Notes under the pieces: model-generated
What the model was told of the DNA's origin: nothing
Databases searched by the model: none
What the model saw: only the letters and a program-made list of their open reading frames with translations
Assembly (NCBI GenBank): GCA_003140665.1
Contig: PLKS01000146.1
Span: forward strand, 274 to 37,991
DNA: 37,718 nt
Source of the DNA: Opitutaceae bacterium
GTDB taxonomy: Bacteria > Verrucomicrobiota > Verrucomicrobiia > Opitutales > Opitutaceae
Direction of reading: 5' to 3'
Translations under genes and position numbers: made by a program
Shown here: positions 1 to 8,315 of the stretch, piece by piece
Numbering within the stretch: the first letter of the stretch is position 1
Layout: each line of letters opens with the position of its first letter

Positions 1-32
1 GCGCCATCCTTAGCGCGGCTCCTAACAACGTT
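1..32 (+). repeat. Recurrent inter-gene element, copy A (GCGCCATCCTTAGCGCGGCTCCTAACAACGTT)
   Basis: 24/32 ungapped identity by eye to copy B at 1156-1187; may be cut by the window edge. Confidence 0.6.
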
Positions 33-35
33 GCC

Positions 36-395
36 GTGAAACCGCTTTTGCCCAAACCGCTCCTTCGCATTGAAGGTCTGACCGTACTTATGGGAGCATG
101 CCTCCTTTATCGGGCCTTGCACGGCTCGTGGCTCATGTTCGCTGTGCTGTTTCTGACTCCAGACCTATTCATGCTCGGTTATTTGTTTGGTGTCAGGGTA
201 GGGGCATGGGTCTATAATCTCGTTCACACATATACCGCACCGTTGGCGTTGGGTTTCGTTGCTTATTTTACCCCAATTCCCTCACTCTTAGCCATCTGCT
301 TAATTTGGACGGCCCACATCGGATTTGATAGGTTTCTCGGCTACGGCTTGAAGTATGAGACTGGGTTTAAGGATACCCACCTTGGGAAAGTGTAA
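36..395 (+). CDS. DUF4260-like small membrane protein
   Basis: ORF of 119 aa, GTG start, several hydrophobic segments, ends ..IGFDRFLGYGLKYETGFKDTHLGKV as in DUF4260 proteins. Confidence 0.8.
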   Translation: MKPLLPKPLLRIEGLTVLMGACLLYRALHGSWLMFAVLFLTPDLFMLGYLFGVRVGAWVYNLVHTYTAPLALGFVAYFTPIPSLLAICLIWTAHIGFDRFLGYGLKYETGFKDTHLGKV

Positions 396-459
396 ATCAA
401 CGCGATTCAATATGCCCAGCCACTCGCGGGATGCCGCCCTTGCTCCGGTCGCGCCCCCT

Positions 460-479
460 GCAGGGCAGTCTCGCCCTGC
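460..479. repeat. Perfect inverted repeat GCAGGGC-agtctc-GCCCTGC
   Basis: 7-bp stem, 6-nt loop between two CDS. Confidence 0.55.
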
Positions 480-484
480 CAGGA

Positions 485-506
485 CGCATCCTTGCAACGT
501 TCAGCG
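485..506 (+). repeat. Inter-gene element, right part only (CGCATCCTTGCAACGTTCAGCG)
   Basis: Similar to 2373-2394 (CGAATCATTGCGACGTTCAGCC) and 1171-1192. Confidence 0.5.
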
Positions 507-510
507 AGCC

Positions 511-1002
511 ATGCGGTGCACGCTCGGCATTCGTCCTGTTCTTGGGCTCTTTTTCGCGGCCTTCTTGCCTGGCGCAAGAGCGTCCGACCTGCCACCGGAG
601 CTCGGCGATCTGATCGACCCGGCGCCAAAGGTATACGTGTATCGCATGTCGGAAATTGGGCCTTCGGTGACGGATGCGATTAGCCTGAGCCTTCATTGGG
701 GAAGGCTCGAGATCGCCGACCAAGGCAAACCTTGGAACGCGACAGACGTTGTGGTGGATCGCTCACTGCCCTTCAGACGGTTGATATGGGCGGCTGCAGT
801 AAGGGGCTATGTTGTGATCCACTACGAGCTTGGGGGCAGGGGACATGGCTATCATATTCTTGTGATATCACCTCCAAATAGGAGCGGGAAGCGGTTCCTT
901 GTTTGGTCCGCAGTTCTCCCGCACAGGGCTAGCGACTTTGGGGATTTTATGCAGATGCTCGACGCCGGTTCGTTTAACGATGATCCGCGAAACGGACATT
1001 GA
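511..1002 (+). CDS. Hypothetical secreted protein
   Basis: Internal ATG of ORF 355-1002 gives signal peptide MRCTLGIRPVLGLFFAAFLPGARA. Confidence 0.6.
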   Translation: MRCTLGIRPVLGLFFAAFLPGARASDLPPELGDLIDPAPKVYVYRMSEIGPSVTDAISLSLHWGRLEIADQGKPWNATDVVVDRSLPFRRLIWAAAVRGYVVIHYELGGRGHGYHILVISPPNRSGKRFLVWSAVLPHRASDFGDFMQMLDAGSFNDDPRNGH

Positions 1003-1027
1003 TGCACAAGTCGCAGAATGCTGTCAC

Positions 1028-1043
1028 CGGATCCGACGTTTGC
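1028..1043 (+). repeat. Post-gene motif CGGATCCGACGTTTGC
   Basis: 15/16 identical to 1528-1543. Confidence 0.5.
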
Positions 1044-1054
1044 ATGGAACTCCA

Positions 1055-1070
1055 CCCCTGCGGGCAGGGG
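1055..1070. repeat. Perfect hairpin CCCCTG-cggg-CAGGGG
   Basis: Read directly. Confidence 0.5.
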
Positions 1071-1155
1071 TCGCGCGAACCTTGGCGAATAGTTTGAACG
1101 ATCGACAAGGGATCCAAGGCCTTCGCGAGGCACGTCTTGCGCCCCCGAAGGAAAT

Positions 1156-1187
1156 GCGCCATCCTTGGCCCGCATCATCAAGACGTT
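1156..1187 (+). repeat. Inter-gene element copy B (GCGCCATCCTTGGCCCGCATCATCAAGACGTT)
   Basis: See copy A. Confidence 0.6.
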
Positions 1188-1195
1188 AGGAATGT

Positions 1196-1212
1196 GTGAT
1201 CCTCCGGATCAC
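1196..1212. repeat. Perfect inverted repeat GTGATCC-tcc-GGATCAC
   Basis: Read directly; no T-run follows. Confidence 0.5.
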
Positions 1213-1247
1213 GTCGTGGGGTGGCGGCCCTCTTGTAACTTTTCGAA

Positions 1248-1493
1248 ATGGGCCGTGTTCTAGGGATGACCAACACCTGGTTCTGCATGAAAACCGTCAT
1301 CGTCCTGCTTCTTTGGGCCATATTATTGGCCGTCAGCTGGCCACTTGCGCTATTGCTCCTCGTTGCTTGGCCGATTTTATGGCTGCTTTCCATTCCATTT
1401 CGGGTGGTAGCCACGGTCATGGACGCGATGCTCGCGCTTCTGCGAGCTATCTTGTTTCTGCCAGCCCGCCTCCTGGGCTTCCGTCGCCCCTGA
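1248..1493 (+). CDS. Small hydrophobic membrane protein
   Basis: 81 aa, two hydrophobic segments; start uncertain (alternative ATG 1287). Confidence 0.5.
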   Translation: MGRVLGMTNTWFCMKTVIVLLLWAILLAVSWPLALLLLVAWPILWLLSIPFRVVATVMDAMLALLRAILFLPARLLGFRRP

Positions 1494-1527
1494 TTCTTCA
1501 AAGCGCCTACCCAATCTGACCACGCAA

Positions 1528-1543
1528 CGGATCCGACGCTTGC
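1528..1543 (+). repeat. Post-gene motif CGGATCCGACGCTTGC
   Basis: 15/16 identical to 1028-1043. Confidence 0.5.
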
Positions 1544-1573
1544 CTCAGGCACGCCACCCGCCGAGCGGCAGCC

Positions 1574-1604
1574 GCGCCATCTTGGCGCTGTTCATTGCGA
1601 CGCT
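1574..1604 (+). repeat. Inter-gene element copy C (GCGCCATCTTGGCGCTGTTCATTGCGACGCT)
   Basis: Aligns to copies A and B with one 1-nt gap; most columns match A or B; first part is a hairpin GCGCCA-tct-TGGCGC. Confidence 0.6.
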
Positions 1605-1683
1605 GGACTTCCTCACCGATTGTCCGGCCGTGTTCTGATGCTTGATTCCCAAAGATCGGTTCAAGGATGATCCATTCGGCCGG

Positions 1684-2124
1684 ATGAAGATGCGCGAAAG
1701 AGTCGAGCTCGGGCTGATCCCTGCCGCGGTGATTGCCATTGGACTGTCAGCACCCCTGCTGCCGGTGCAGCTCGCCACGGGCGAGCTGCTGGCGGTTGCC
1801 TGCCTTGCATGGCTTGTGCAGGGCGGCCTTCGCGATCTCTGGCTGATCTATTTGACGAAGGCGCGGCCCGAGGCGGCGCCCCGCCGGAAACTAGCCTGCA
1901 TGTGCCTGGAATCAAGCGCGGGGCTGACGGGCCTTCTGGTCGGCCTCGGGCTAACGTTATGTGGGATCGGCGGCCACGTCATGCTCGACCCGTGGCGCTG
2001 GATGCTGCTCGCCGCCGGAGTGCTGACGCTGGGGTTTCTGGCCAGGGACCTCGTGATCAGCTGGCGCCCACTTGGGTTGCGGCGCGTGCCCGACCACCAT
2101 ACCATCCTCTTCACGTGGTGGTGA
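1684..2124 (+). CDS. Hypothetical multi-pass membrane protein
   Basis: Hydrophobic helices; ORF opens with TTG at 1642, ATG at 1684. Confidence 0.6.
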   Translation: MKMRERVELGLIPAAVIAIGLSAPLLPVQLATGELLAVACLAWLVQGGLRDLWLIYLTKARPEAAPRRKLACMCLESSAGLTGLLVGLGLTLCGIGGHVMLDPWRWMLLAAGVLTLGFLARDLVISWRPLGLRRVPDHHTILFTWW

Positions 2125-2372
2125 CAGGAGGCCATCAGGTCCTGAGAAGCGCCGCATCTTGGGCCATTTCCGCAGCAGGCAACGGGCTGAGACAGCCGCC
2201 GGACCCGGCGCTTGAACTCCAGCGAGCAATCTCTCACGTTGGCCGGCCGGCAATGCCGATTGTGCGCCATCCTGAAGCATCCTCCAAGAACTCGCCGGAG
2301 GTTGGCCAAAGAGCGCGCCGAGACGGGCGGCGCATGCAGGCAGCAGGACAACCGGCCTACCCGTCCCGTTCG

Positions 2373-2394
2373 CGAATCATTGCGACGTTCAGCC
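2373..2394 (+). repeat. Inter-gene element, right part (CGAATCATTGCGACGTTCAGCC)
   Basis: Similar to 485-506. Confidence 0.5.
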
Positions 2395-2416
2395 ACTGAC
2401 CCGACCTAGCCTCACC

Positions 2417-2800
2417 ATGGAAGACAAACCGCACTACCCGTACGCAACCCACCTGAATGTGCATTATCGGCCATTGGAGCTCGTGGACACCCCGGCTCTG
2501 ATCTCCGCCTGTAAGGATCGTTGGTACAACCAGACGCTGTGCCAGGTAAACGATTCCGTGGTGAGACTGGGAGTCGTGCAGGGGGAGTATCACTGGCACA
2601 AGCATGAGAAGGACGACGAGTTCTTTTTCGTGATAGACGGCCGCTTCATGATAGATCTGGAAGACCGGGTGATCGAGCTGCTGCCACGACAGGGATTCGT
2701 CGTGCCGAAGGGGGTCGTGCACAGGACCCGCGCTCCTGAGAAGACCATCATCCTGATGGTGGAGACGGCTGGGATCGTTCCGACCGGGGACGCGAAGTAG
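2417..2800 (+). CDS. Cupin-domain protein
   Basis: HWHKHEKDDEFFFVIDG...LLPRQGFVVPKGVVHRTRAPE matches cupin motifs. Confidence 0.85.
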   Translation: MEDKPHYPYATHLNVHYRPLELVDTPALISACKDRWYNQTLCQVNDSVVRLGVVQGEYHWHKHEKDDEFFFVIDGRFMIDLEDRVIELLPRQGFVVPKGVVHRTRAPEKTIILMVETAGIVPTGDAK

Positions 2801-2949
2801 CATTGGACGTCATGGATCCGGACCGCCCAGGGGATCCGACCCTCGCCGGAAACCAGGTCTTTTGCGGTTATTCCGGAAGCAAACGAGAGGCCTGGGCCGT
2901 TCACTTTTTTAGGCTGCCAAGGGAAGGGTTTTCAGGGTAGGTGATTTCC

Positions 2950-3405
2950 ATGAAGCCATTTCTTTTCTTGGCGGCGCTGACCGCGGTCCTCCCCGCCGGC
3001 CTTCGCGCGGACCCCGGCGTTTCAAGCTACAAGGCCGACCTTCTCTCGGCCGACAACGCATTTTGCGCACGGGCGGCCAAGGACGGAATACTGGAGGCTT
3101 TCATGGGCGTGGCGACCGCCGATACGAAACTTCTCTCGGAAAGCGGAAAGGGCTTCGACGCGGTAAAGTCGGGCTTCCAGGACATGCCCGCCACGGCGAC
3201 CCTCACTTGGAAGCCGTCGCAGGCCGAGGTGTCCCTGGGGGGCGATCTGGGCTACACCTGGGGTCGCTATGAATATCGGGACCGGACGGCCGACGGCAAG
3301 CCGGTCATTGAGACAGGCACCTACGTGACGATTTGGAGGCGTCAGTCGGACGGCTCGTGGAAGGTGGTTCTGGACGGAGGCACCGCCGATCCGAAGGCCA
3401 AATGA
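2950..3405 (+). CDS. Secreted SnoaL/DUF4440-like (NTF2 fold) protein
   Basis: Signal peptide, then ADNAFCARAAKDGILEAFMG...GYTWGRYEYRDR...WRRQSDGSWKVVLDGG. Confidence 0.75.
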   Translation: MKPFLFLAALTAVLPAGLRADPGVSSYKADLLSADNAFCARAAKDGILEAFMGVATADTKLLSESGKGFDAVKSGFQDMPATATLTWKPSQAEVSLGGDLGYTWGRYEYRDRTADGKPVIETGTYVTIWRRQSDGSWKVVLDGGTADPKAK

Positions 3406-3508
3406 CCCCGATGATCCGCGCCGGAACCGAGGCCGCAGATTCCGTGAATGGATGTCGCGACGATGAAGGCTGACCCGCAGCCTCCGCTCGAAACGCATCC
3501 TGCCGTGC

Positions 3509-3529
3509 CGCGGCCTGTCCGAGGCCGCG
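3509..3529. repeat. Perfect 8-bp hairpin CGCGGCCT-gtccg-AGGCCGCG
   Basis: Read directly; ends 14 nt before ATG 3544. Confidence 0.5.
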
Positions 3530-3543
3530 CAGGGTCGACCGCA

Positions 3544-3966
3544 ATGTTCGGCTGGGCCAGGATGAGATGCGGCCGTTTATCGGCGCTTATCTTCCTGGCC
3601 TCCGCAGCGCTTGGGGCCGGCTCGACGAGCCAGGTCACGGTGTGCGTCGCATGGACCAATTGCGAGGAGACGCAGTGCGCCGGGTGCCACGTCCAGATAA
3701 TCACGATGGACGCGGGTTCGTATTACATCGCGGTCCACGAGCGCGCGGGAGTCAAAATATACACGAAGGTTTCGGGCGACTGGGTCGGCAATGAGATCAA
3801 GGTATCGCTCACGGATGAATCCCGCCGGGGCGACGGCACGTTCGCGGACGGCAAGGGAACCTCCGCGATCGTGAAGACGGGGGAGTCCAGGGAGCTCCAG
3901 GCCGGCATCCTCAAGGCCCTCGTTTCCCTGCCGGGGGCCACGAGGGATTATCCCGACCCAAGGTGA
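3544..3966 (+). CDS. Hypothetical secreted protein
   Basis: Signal-like N-terminus, CxxxxCAGCH cysteine cluster; ORF opens at 3448 but ATG 3544 is more plausible. Confidence 0.55.
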   Translation: MFGWARMRCGRLSALIFLASAALGAGSTSQVTVCVAWTNCEETQCAGCHVQIITMDAGSYYIAVHERAGVKIYTKVSGDWVGNEIKVSLTDESRRGDGTFADGKGTSAIVKTGESRELQAGILKALVSLPGATRDYPDPR

Positions 3967-4110
3967 AAATGCCGTACGAAGCATCGGCAGATTGACCCGA
4001 GTCTCCTGGACCATGTCATGAAGCACCCTGAGTCGTTCGGGGCTGGCTCCCAATCCGATGCCTAGAAATTCCAATTCAATCCCACGATCCGCCGCTCGAC
4101 GGAAAAACGG

Positions 4111-4127
4111 ACAGGGGCGTCCCCTGT
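4111..4127. repeat. Perfect hairpin ACAGGGG-cgt-CCCCTGT
   Basis: Read directly, 23 nt before ATG 4150. Confidence 0.5.
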
Positions 4128-4149
4128 AGGCGCGAGGCGGGAGCACGAC

Positions 4150-4554
4150 ATGTACTATCGCGAGAGAATCCTCATTTGGATGCTCCTTGCCGTCGCCGCC
4201 GCCTATCTTGTCTGGTCGATGCTGCGGTCGATCAAATGGATGCGCCTCCAGGCGGAATCTGCGGAACGGCAGAAATGCCTGGTCGCGCGTTCGGCGGACG
4301 CGGAGCAGACCGTGATGGAATCGATCCGGCACCAGGAGGAGCAGATTCGGCTCATGAGGGTACTGGTCGCCGAGATATGCGCGCTGCGGGAGGAATCGGC
4401 GGAAAGGCAGAAGAGCCTGGTCACGCGGGCCGCGGATGCGGAGCAGGGTGTCCGGGAGTCGATAAGGCTTCAGGAGGAGCAACTTCGGCTCATGGGGGAG
4501 CTGGTCCGGCAGATCGAGGGGCTGCGCGGCGACCTGGAGCGAAGGAATGCATAG
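4150..4554 (+). CDS. Membrane-anchored coiled-coil protein with duplicated 46-aa unit
   Basis: N-terminal TM, then two ESAERQK..LV.R.ADAEQ..ESIR.QEEQ.RLM units. Confidence 0.65.
   Translation: MYYRERILIWMLLAVAAAYLVWSMLRSIKWMRLQAESAERQKCLVARSADAEQTVMESIRHQEEQIRLMRVLVAEICALREESAERQKSLVTRAADAEQGVRESIRLQEEQLRLMGELVRQIEGLRGDLERRNA
4255..4530 (+). repeat. Two tandem 138-bp in-frame repeat units
   Basis: Units 4255-4392 and 4393-4530 are collinear without gaps. Confidence 0.8.
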
Positions 4555-4810
4555 CCAGGCGCCGGATTCGGGCCGGGTCGCCCATTCCCCGGCCAACCGG
4601 TATCGGCCTCCAGGCCGGCCGCAGCCATTCCCGATCAGCCGGAAATCCGGGCGAAAGCATATGCAACAGCCGGATCCCCGTGACGTTATGGCATTGACCA
4701 GCGGGGGATCCTGCACGATCACAGGAGCCTGATCCTTGTGCCTGTCATGGCCCGCGCGGGTCGCATGTCGTGAAGGGGTTCGGCGCGGTTCATTTCAAGT
4801 TTGGGAAACG

Positions 4811-5344
4811 ATGAGAAAATGCTGCCTAATTCCGATTTGCTGCCTCCTTCTTTCAGGCTGCGGGAGGCACCTGGACCTGCCTGCCCAGGAGCCCGCGGAC
4901 CTCGTGAGGGTGACCACGCTCGCCGGGCTCCCGACCCTTCAGATCAGGGAGATCCGGGAGAAGGAGCGAGTTGCGGCCCTCGTTGCATTTGTGAATTCGC
5001 TCCCCGCCAACTGGAGCGTTCCCTGGTACGGCCCGCAGATCGGATGGGTCTACCTCGAGTTCTACAGCAATCGGAGAAGCATCGGGACGTTCTGCGTGGG
5101 CCCGGGCTTCTTCGGCAGGGTCTCGGGCAAGTCCTACTCCGAGGATGCGTCGAGGGGCAGGATAGATGAGCTTGGAAAGATCATGGACGTGGACCTCTGG
5201 ACCTACCTGAGCACAAACGAGCTCGGGCATGCCCCTGAGCCGGGGGCCGTGCCTGCCATGCCGGTCGCGCGCATCACCCCGACCCCCCGCGTCACGCCAA
5301 CGGCCGTTCCGCCGACAGCGGTTCCGCCGACCCGCCATCCTTAG
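4811..5344 (+). CDS. Hypothetical lipoprotein with Pro/Thr-rich C-terminus
   Basis: MRKCCLIPICCLLLSGCG lipobox; tail TPTPRVTPTAVPPTAVPPTRHP. Confidence 0.65.
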   Translation: MRKCCLIPICCLLLSGCGRHLDLPAQEPADLVRVTTLAGLPTLQIREIREKERVAALVAFVNSLPANWSVPWYGPQIGWVYLEFYSNRRSIGTFCVGPGFFGRVSGKSYSEDASRGRIDELGKIMDVDLWTYLSTNELGHAPEPGAVPAMPVARITPTPRVTPTAVPPTAVPPTRHP

Positions 5345-5362
5345 GGGGATTCCCCCCCAAGG
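5339..5362. repeat. G/C hairpin CCTTaGGGGG...CCCCCAAGG
   Basis: Spans stop codon of the preceding CDS. Confidence 0.45.
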
Positions 5363-5388
5363 CCGGGGCAACGGGCGGCCACCCAACT

Positions 5389-5694
5389 ATGAAAAAGCAA
5401 ATATCGCGCATATCGGTGCTGCAATCGTGCAAGATCATGACGGCCCTCTACGTCCTGTTCGGATTTGTCTACACGCTGATCGGCATTCCCCTGGTCATCT
5501 TCGGGAACGTGCAGTTCAAGGTGATGGGGGTCGTGTATTGCTTGATGCCCGTCATTTTGGGTGTCTTCGGGTTCCTGTTTTTCGCAGTGTTTGCGGCGGT
5601 CTACAATCTCCTGGCCAAGCGGCTGGGAGGAGTCGAATTCGAGGTCCTCACCGTCGGGGAGGCTCCTCCCCAGATCTCCGCCTCCGCCGCCTGA
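5389..5694 (+). CDS. DUF3566-like small membrane protein
   Basis: Two TM segments, ends YNLLAKRLGGVEFEVLT. Confidence 0.6.
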   Translation: MKKQISRISVLQSCKIMTALYVLFGFVYTLIGIPLVIFGNVQFKVMGVVYCLMPVILGVFGFLFFAVFAAVYNLLAKRLGGVEFEVLTVGEAPPQISASAA

Positions 5695-5701
5695 TCCCGC
5701 G

Positions 5702-6175
5702 ATGCCTCCCGCGGGGAAAAGGGCGCGCGATGACCGGAAGGGAAGCCCTCCGGCTTCCAGCCGGCCGGCCGCCGGATACTCCGGGACGCCTCTCTGGAAG
5801 AAGCTTGGCTACGCCCCGGGAACCCGCGCCCTGGCCGTGGACGCGCCGGGCGGCTACGCTCGGCTCCTGTCGCTTCCCCCGGAGGTGAAGGTCTCATGGC
5901 TCGGACGCCCCGAGCGCGGAATGAGATTTGTGCACGTGTTCGCGAAGGAATCGACATCGCTTCAAGGCGAGCTCGCCAGGTTGCGCCGGGAAATCGTCCC
6001 GGACGGTGTCGTCTGGGTGTCGTGGCCGAAAAGGGCCTCCGGTGTTCCCACCGACATAACCGAGGATACGATCCGGGAAATCGCGATTCCCCTCGGATTC
6101 GTGGACATCAAGGTCTGCGCGGTCGACAAGACGTGGTCCGGATTGAAGCTGATGATCCGGAGGACCGAGAGATGA
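5702..6175 (+). CDS. DUF3052 family protein
   Basis: PLWKKLGYAPGTRALAVDAP...VWVSWPKRASGVPTDITEDTIREIAIPLGFVDIKVCAVDKTWSGLKLMIRR. Confidence 0.85.
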   Translation: MPPAGKRARDDRKGSPPASSRPAAGYSGTPLWKKLGYAPGTRALAVDAPGGYARLLSLPPEVKVSWLGRPERGMRFVHVFAKESTSLQGELARLRREIVPDGVVWVSWPKRASGVPTDITEDTIREIAIPLGFVDIKVCAVDKTWSGLKLMIRRTER

Positions 6176-6204
6176 CCCTGCCGGCGCTTCCTCCATGGGA
6201 GGGG

Positions 6205-7257
6205 CTAGGCGTTCCTGGCTGAAAGGATCTGCGTCATCCACCGGCGGTGGGGGCCGGACAGGGCGATGGAATCGAGGTCCCCGAGGCGGACCCAGACCAG
6301 CCCGGGCCCGAGCCTTCCCCCCGGATGCCGCGCCGAATGGATCGACTCGACGATCCGAAAGCGGGTGATCCCGCGGCTCCTTCGGGCGACAAGCGGCCCC
6401 GTGGAAGCGCTCGCCGGGTCGAGTCCCGCCTGCTGCGCCGTGGGAAGCTCGTGGAGATCCGCGAGGCGCCGCGCGCCGGGCGCGTTGCGATGGAGGAGCA
6501 CCGCTCCCCGGCGCTCGCACCACACCCGGACGACGGATCGGCGCTCGATGCGCCTCGGCTCGAGCCGGGGATAGGCCTCGGGGTCGCCGGCCTTCGCGGC
6601 GGCGCAGAATCCGCGCACCGGGCAGATGAGGCAGGACGGGCGCCGGCGCAGGCACACGGTGGCCCCGAGCTCCATCATCGCCTGGTTGTGGTCCCCGGGG
6701 GCCCCGGGATTGACGAGCTCCTGGGCGAGAGGCGAGAACGCCCGCGACGCCGAGGCGCTATCCCTGTAGGCGGTTCCGTCGCGGGTCAGCCGGGCCAGGA
6801 TGCGCACCACGTTGCCGTCCACGCACGCGCTGGCCTCGCCGAAGGCGATGCTCGCGATGGCGGCCGCGGTGTAGGGCCCGACGCCGGGAAGCTCCCGCCA
6901 GCCGCCCGAGGAGCGGGGCAGCTCCGGCGCCGGCGCGACGGACTTGGCCAGGCGATGCAGGTTGCGGGCGCGCGAGTAGTAGCCGAGGCCCTCCCAGAGC
7001 TTCAGCACCGTCGCCTCGGGAGCGGCGGCGAGCGCCGCAAAGTCGGGCAATGCGGACATCCAGCGCCCGAAGTAGGTAAGGACCGTCGCCACCCGCGTCT
7101 GCTGGAGCATGAACTCGCTCACGACCGTCCCGTAGGCGGACGTCGACTCACGCCAGGGCAGCGGCCTGCGCGCCGCGCGGTACCAGGCCAGCAGGGCATC
7201 CCTGAATTCCGCGCGCCCCGCCACCAGCCTGTCCCGGGCGGAAGTTTTGCGTGTCAT
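6205..7257 (-). CDS. mutY: A/G-specific adenine glycosylase MutY
   Basis: LPWR..SAYGTVVSEFMLQQTRV, LPGVGPYTAAAIASIAF, HNQAMMELGATVC, Cys cluster CLRRRPSCLICPVRGFC. Confidence 0.93.
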   Translation of the reverse strand: MTRKTSARDRLVAGRAEFRDALLAWYRAARRPLPWRESTSAYGTVVSEFMLQQTRVATVLTYFGRWMSALPDFAALAAAPEATVLKLWEGLGYYSRARNLHRLAKSVAPAPELPRSSGGWRELPGVGPYTAAAIASIAFGEASACVDGNVVRILARLTRDGTAYRDSASASRAFSPLAQELVNPGAPGDHNQAMMELGATVCLRRRPSCLICPVRGFCAAAKAGDPEAYPRLEPRRIERRSVVRVWCERRGAVLLHRNAPGARRLADLHELPTAQQAGLDPASASTGPLVARRSRGITRFRIVESIHSARHPGGRLGPGLVWVRLGDLDSIALSGPHRRWMTQILSARNA

Positions 7258-7287
7258 TGGCGGCAATTTTGTGACTATGGATCCCTC

Positions 7288-8295
7288 ATGCCCAAGCGCG
7301 GCCAGGACGACGAGGAAAAACCCAAGAAGCTCAGCGCCTATTCGCTCAAGCTCGACGACTCCCAGATGGAGCGACTGCGCTCCCTGCTGAGCGGGCGCGG
7401 CTGGGAGGCCTTCGACGTCGCCTATGCGCGCTACGCGTTCCGGGGGCGCGACTGCAACGTCACCGCCTACGAGAGCGGGAAGCTGGTCGTCGCGGGAAAG
7501 GGCACGGAGGAATTCGTGACGATGACGCTCGAGCCGGAGGTGACGCGGGCGCCGAAGCTCGGCTACGACGGCGTCCTGCATCCCGAGTGGTTCGAGCCCC
7601 ACGCGGGACTAGACGAGAGCGGCAAGGGAGACCTCTTCGGGCCCGTGGTGGCGGCGACCGTCATCGCGGACCGCCCGGCGATAGAGGCGTGGATCAAGGC
7701 GGGCGTGAAGGACTCGAAGAAGATCGCGGAGGCCCAAATCATCAAGCTGGACCGGCTGATCCGGGGGACCGCGGGCACGGCGGTCGCCACCTGCCTGTGC
7801 GGGATGCCCAAGTACAACCTCCTCATGTCCCGTCCGGGCGCCAATCTGAACCGGCTGCTCGCCTGGCAGCACGCGACGGCGCTTTCCCAGGCGCTCTCGA
7901 GGAAGAGGGTGCCGTGGGGCCTCCTCGACCAGTTCAGCAAGCAGCCGCTCGCCCAGCGGGAGCTCGCGAGGATGGGGATCAAGGATTTCGACCTGAGGAT
8001 GCGCACGAAGGCGGAGGAGGACCCGGTCGTCGCGGCCGCCTCCGTCGTCGCGCGGGCCGAGTACGTGCGCCAGATGCACGCGCTCTCGAAGCGTTTCGGG
8101 GGGCCGCTGCAAAAGGGCGCGGGGCCCCTCGTCAAGGAGCAGGCGGCGCAGATCATCGAGCGCTTCGGGGCGCGCTCGCTCGGGGATTTCGCAAAGCTTC
8201 ATTTCCGGACGGCCTACGAGGTCGTGCTTGCCGCGGGCAAGCTGGACGAGCTTCCGCTTCCCGAGCCCAAGGCGCGGGTGGAGTGGGGCGGGTGA
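7288..8295 (+). CDS. rnhC: Ribonuclease HIII
   Basis: N-terminal DUF3378-like region, then LDESGKGDLFGPVVAATV, VKDSKK, EDPVVAAASVVARAEYV. Confidence 0.92.
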   Translation: MPKRGQDDEEKPKKLSAYSLKLDDSQMERLRSLLSGRGWEAFDVAYARYAFRGRDCNVTAYESGKLVVAGKGTEEFVTMTLEPEVTRAPKLGYDGVLHPEWFEPHAGLDESGKGDLFGPVVAATVIADRPAIEAWIKAGVKDSKKIAEAQIIKLDRLIRGTAGTAVATCLCGMPKYNLLMSRPGANLNRLLAWQHATALSQALSRKRVPWGLLDQFSKQPLAQRELARMGIKDFDLRMRTKAEEDPVVAAASVVARAEYVRQMHALSKRFGGPLQKGAGPLVKEQAAQIIERFGARSLGDFAKLHFRTAYEVVLAAGKLDELPLPEPKARVEWGG

Positions 8296-8315
8296 GGGGG
8301 GCCCGCGATCGCCCG

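Noticed and set aside
1-2416. Canonical integron attC sites
   Set aside because: GTT triplet often present but RYYYAAC/GTTRRRY pairing is not satisfied and no integrase is in the window; kept only as an integron-like hypothesis
3577-4722. 381-aa minus-strand ORF with internal repeats
   Set aside because: Repeats mirror the 138-bp duplication of the + strand gene; shadow ORF
6247-7287. N-terminal extension of the 682-aa ORF
   Set aside because: Antisense to mutY; RNase HIII homology begins at ATG 7288
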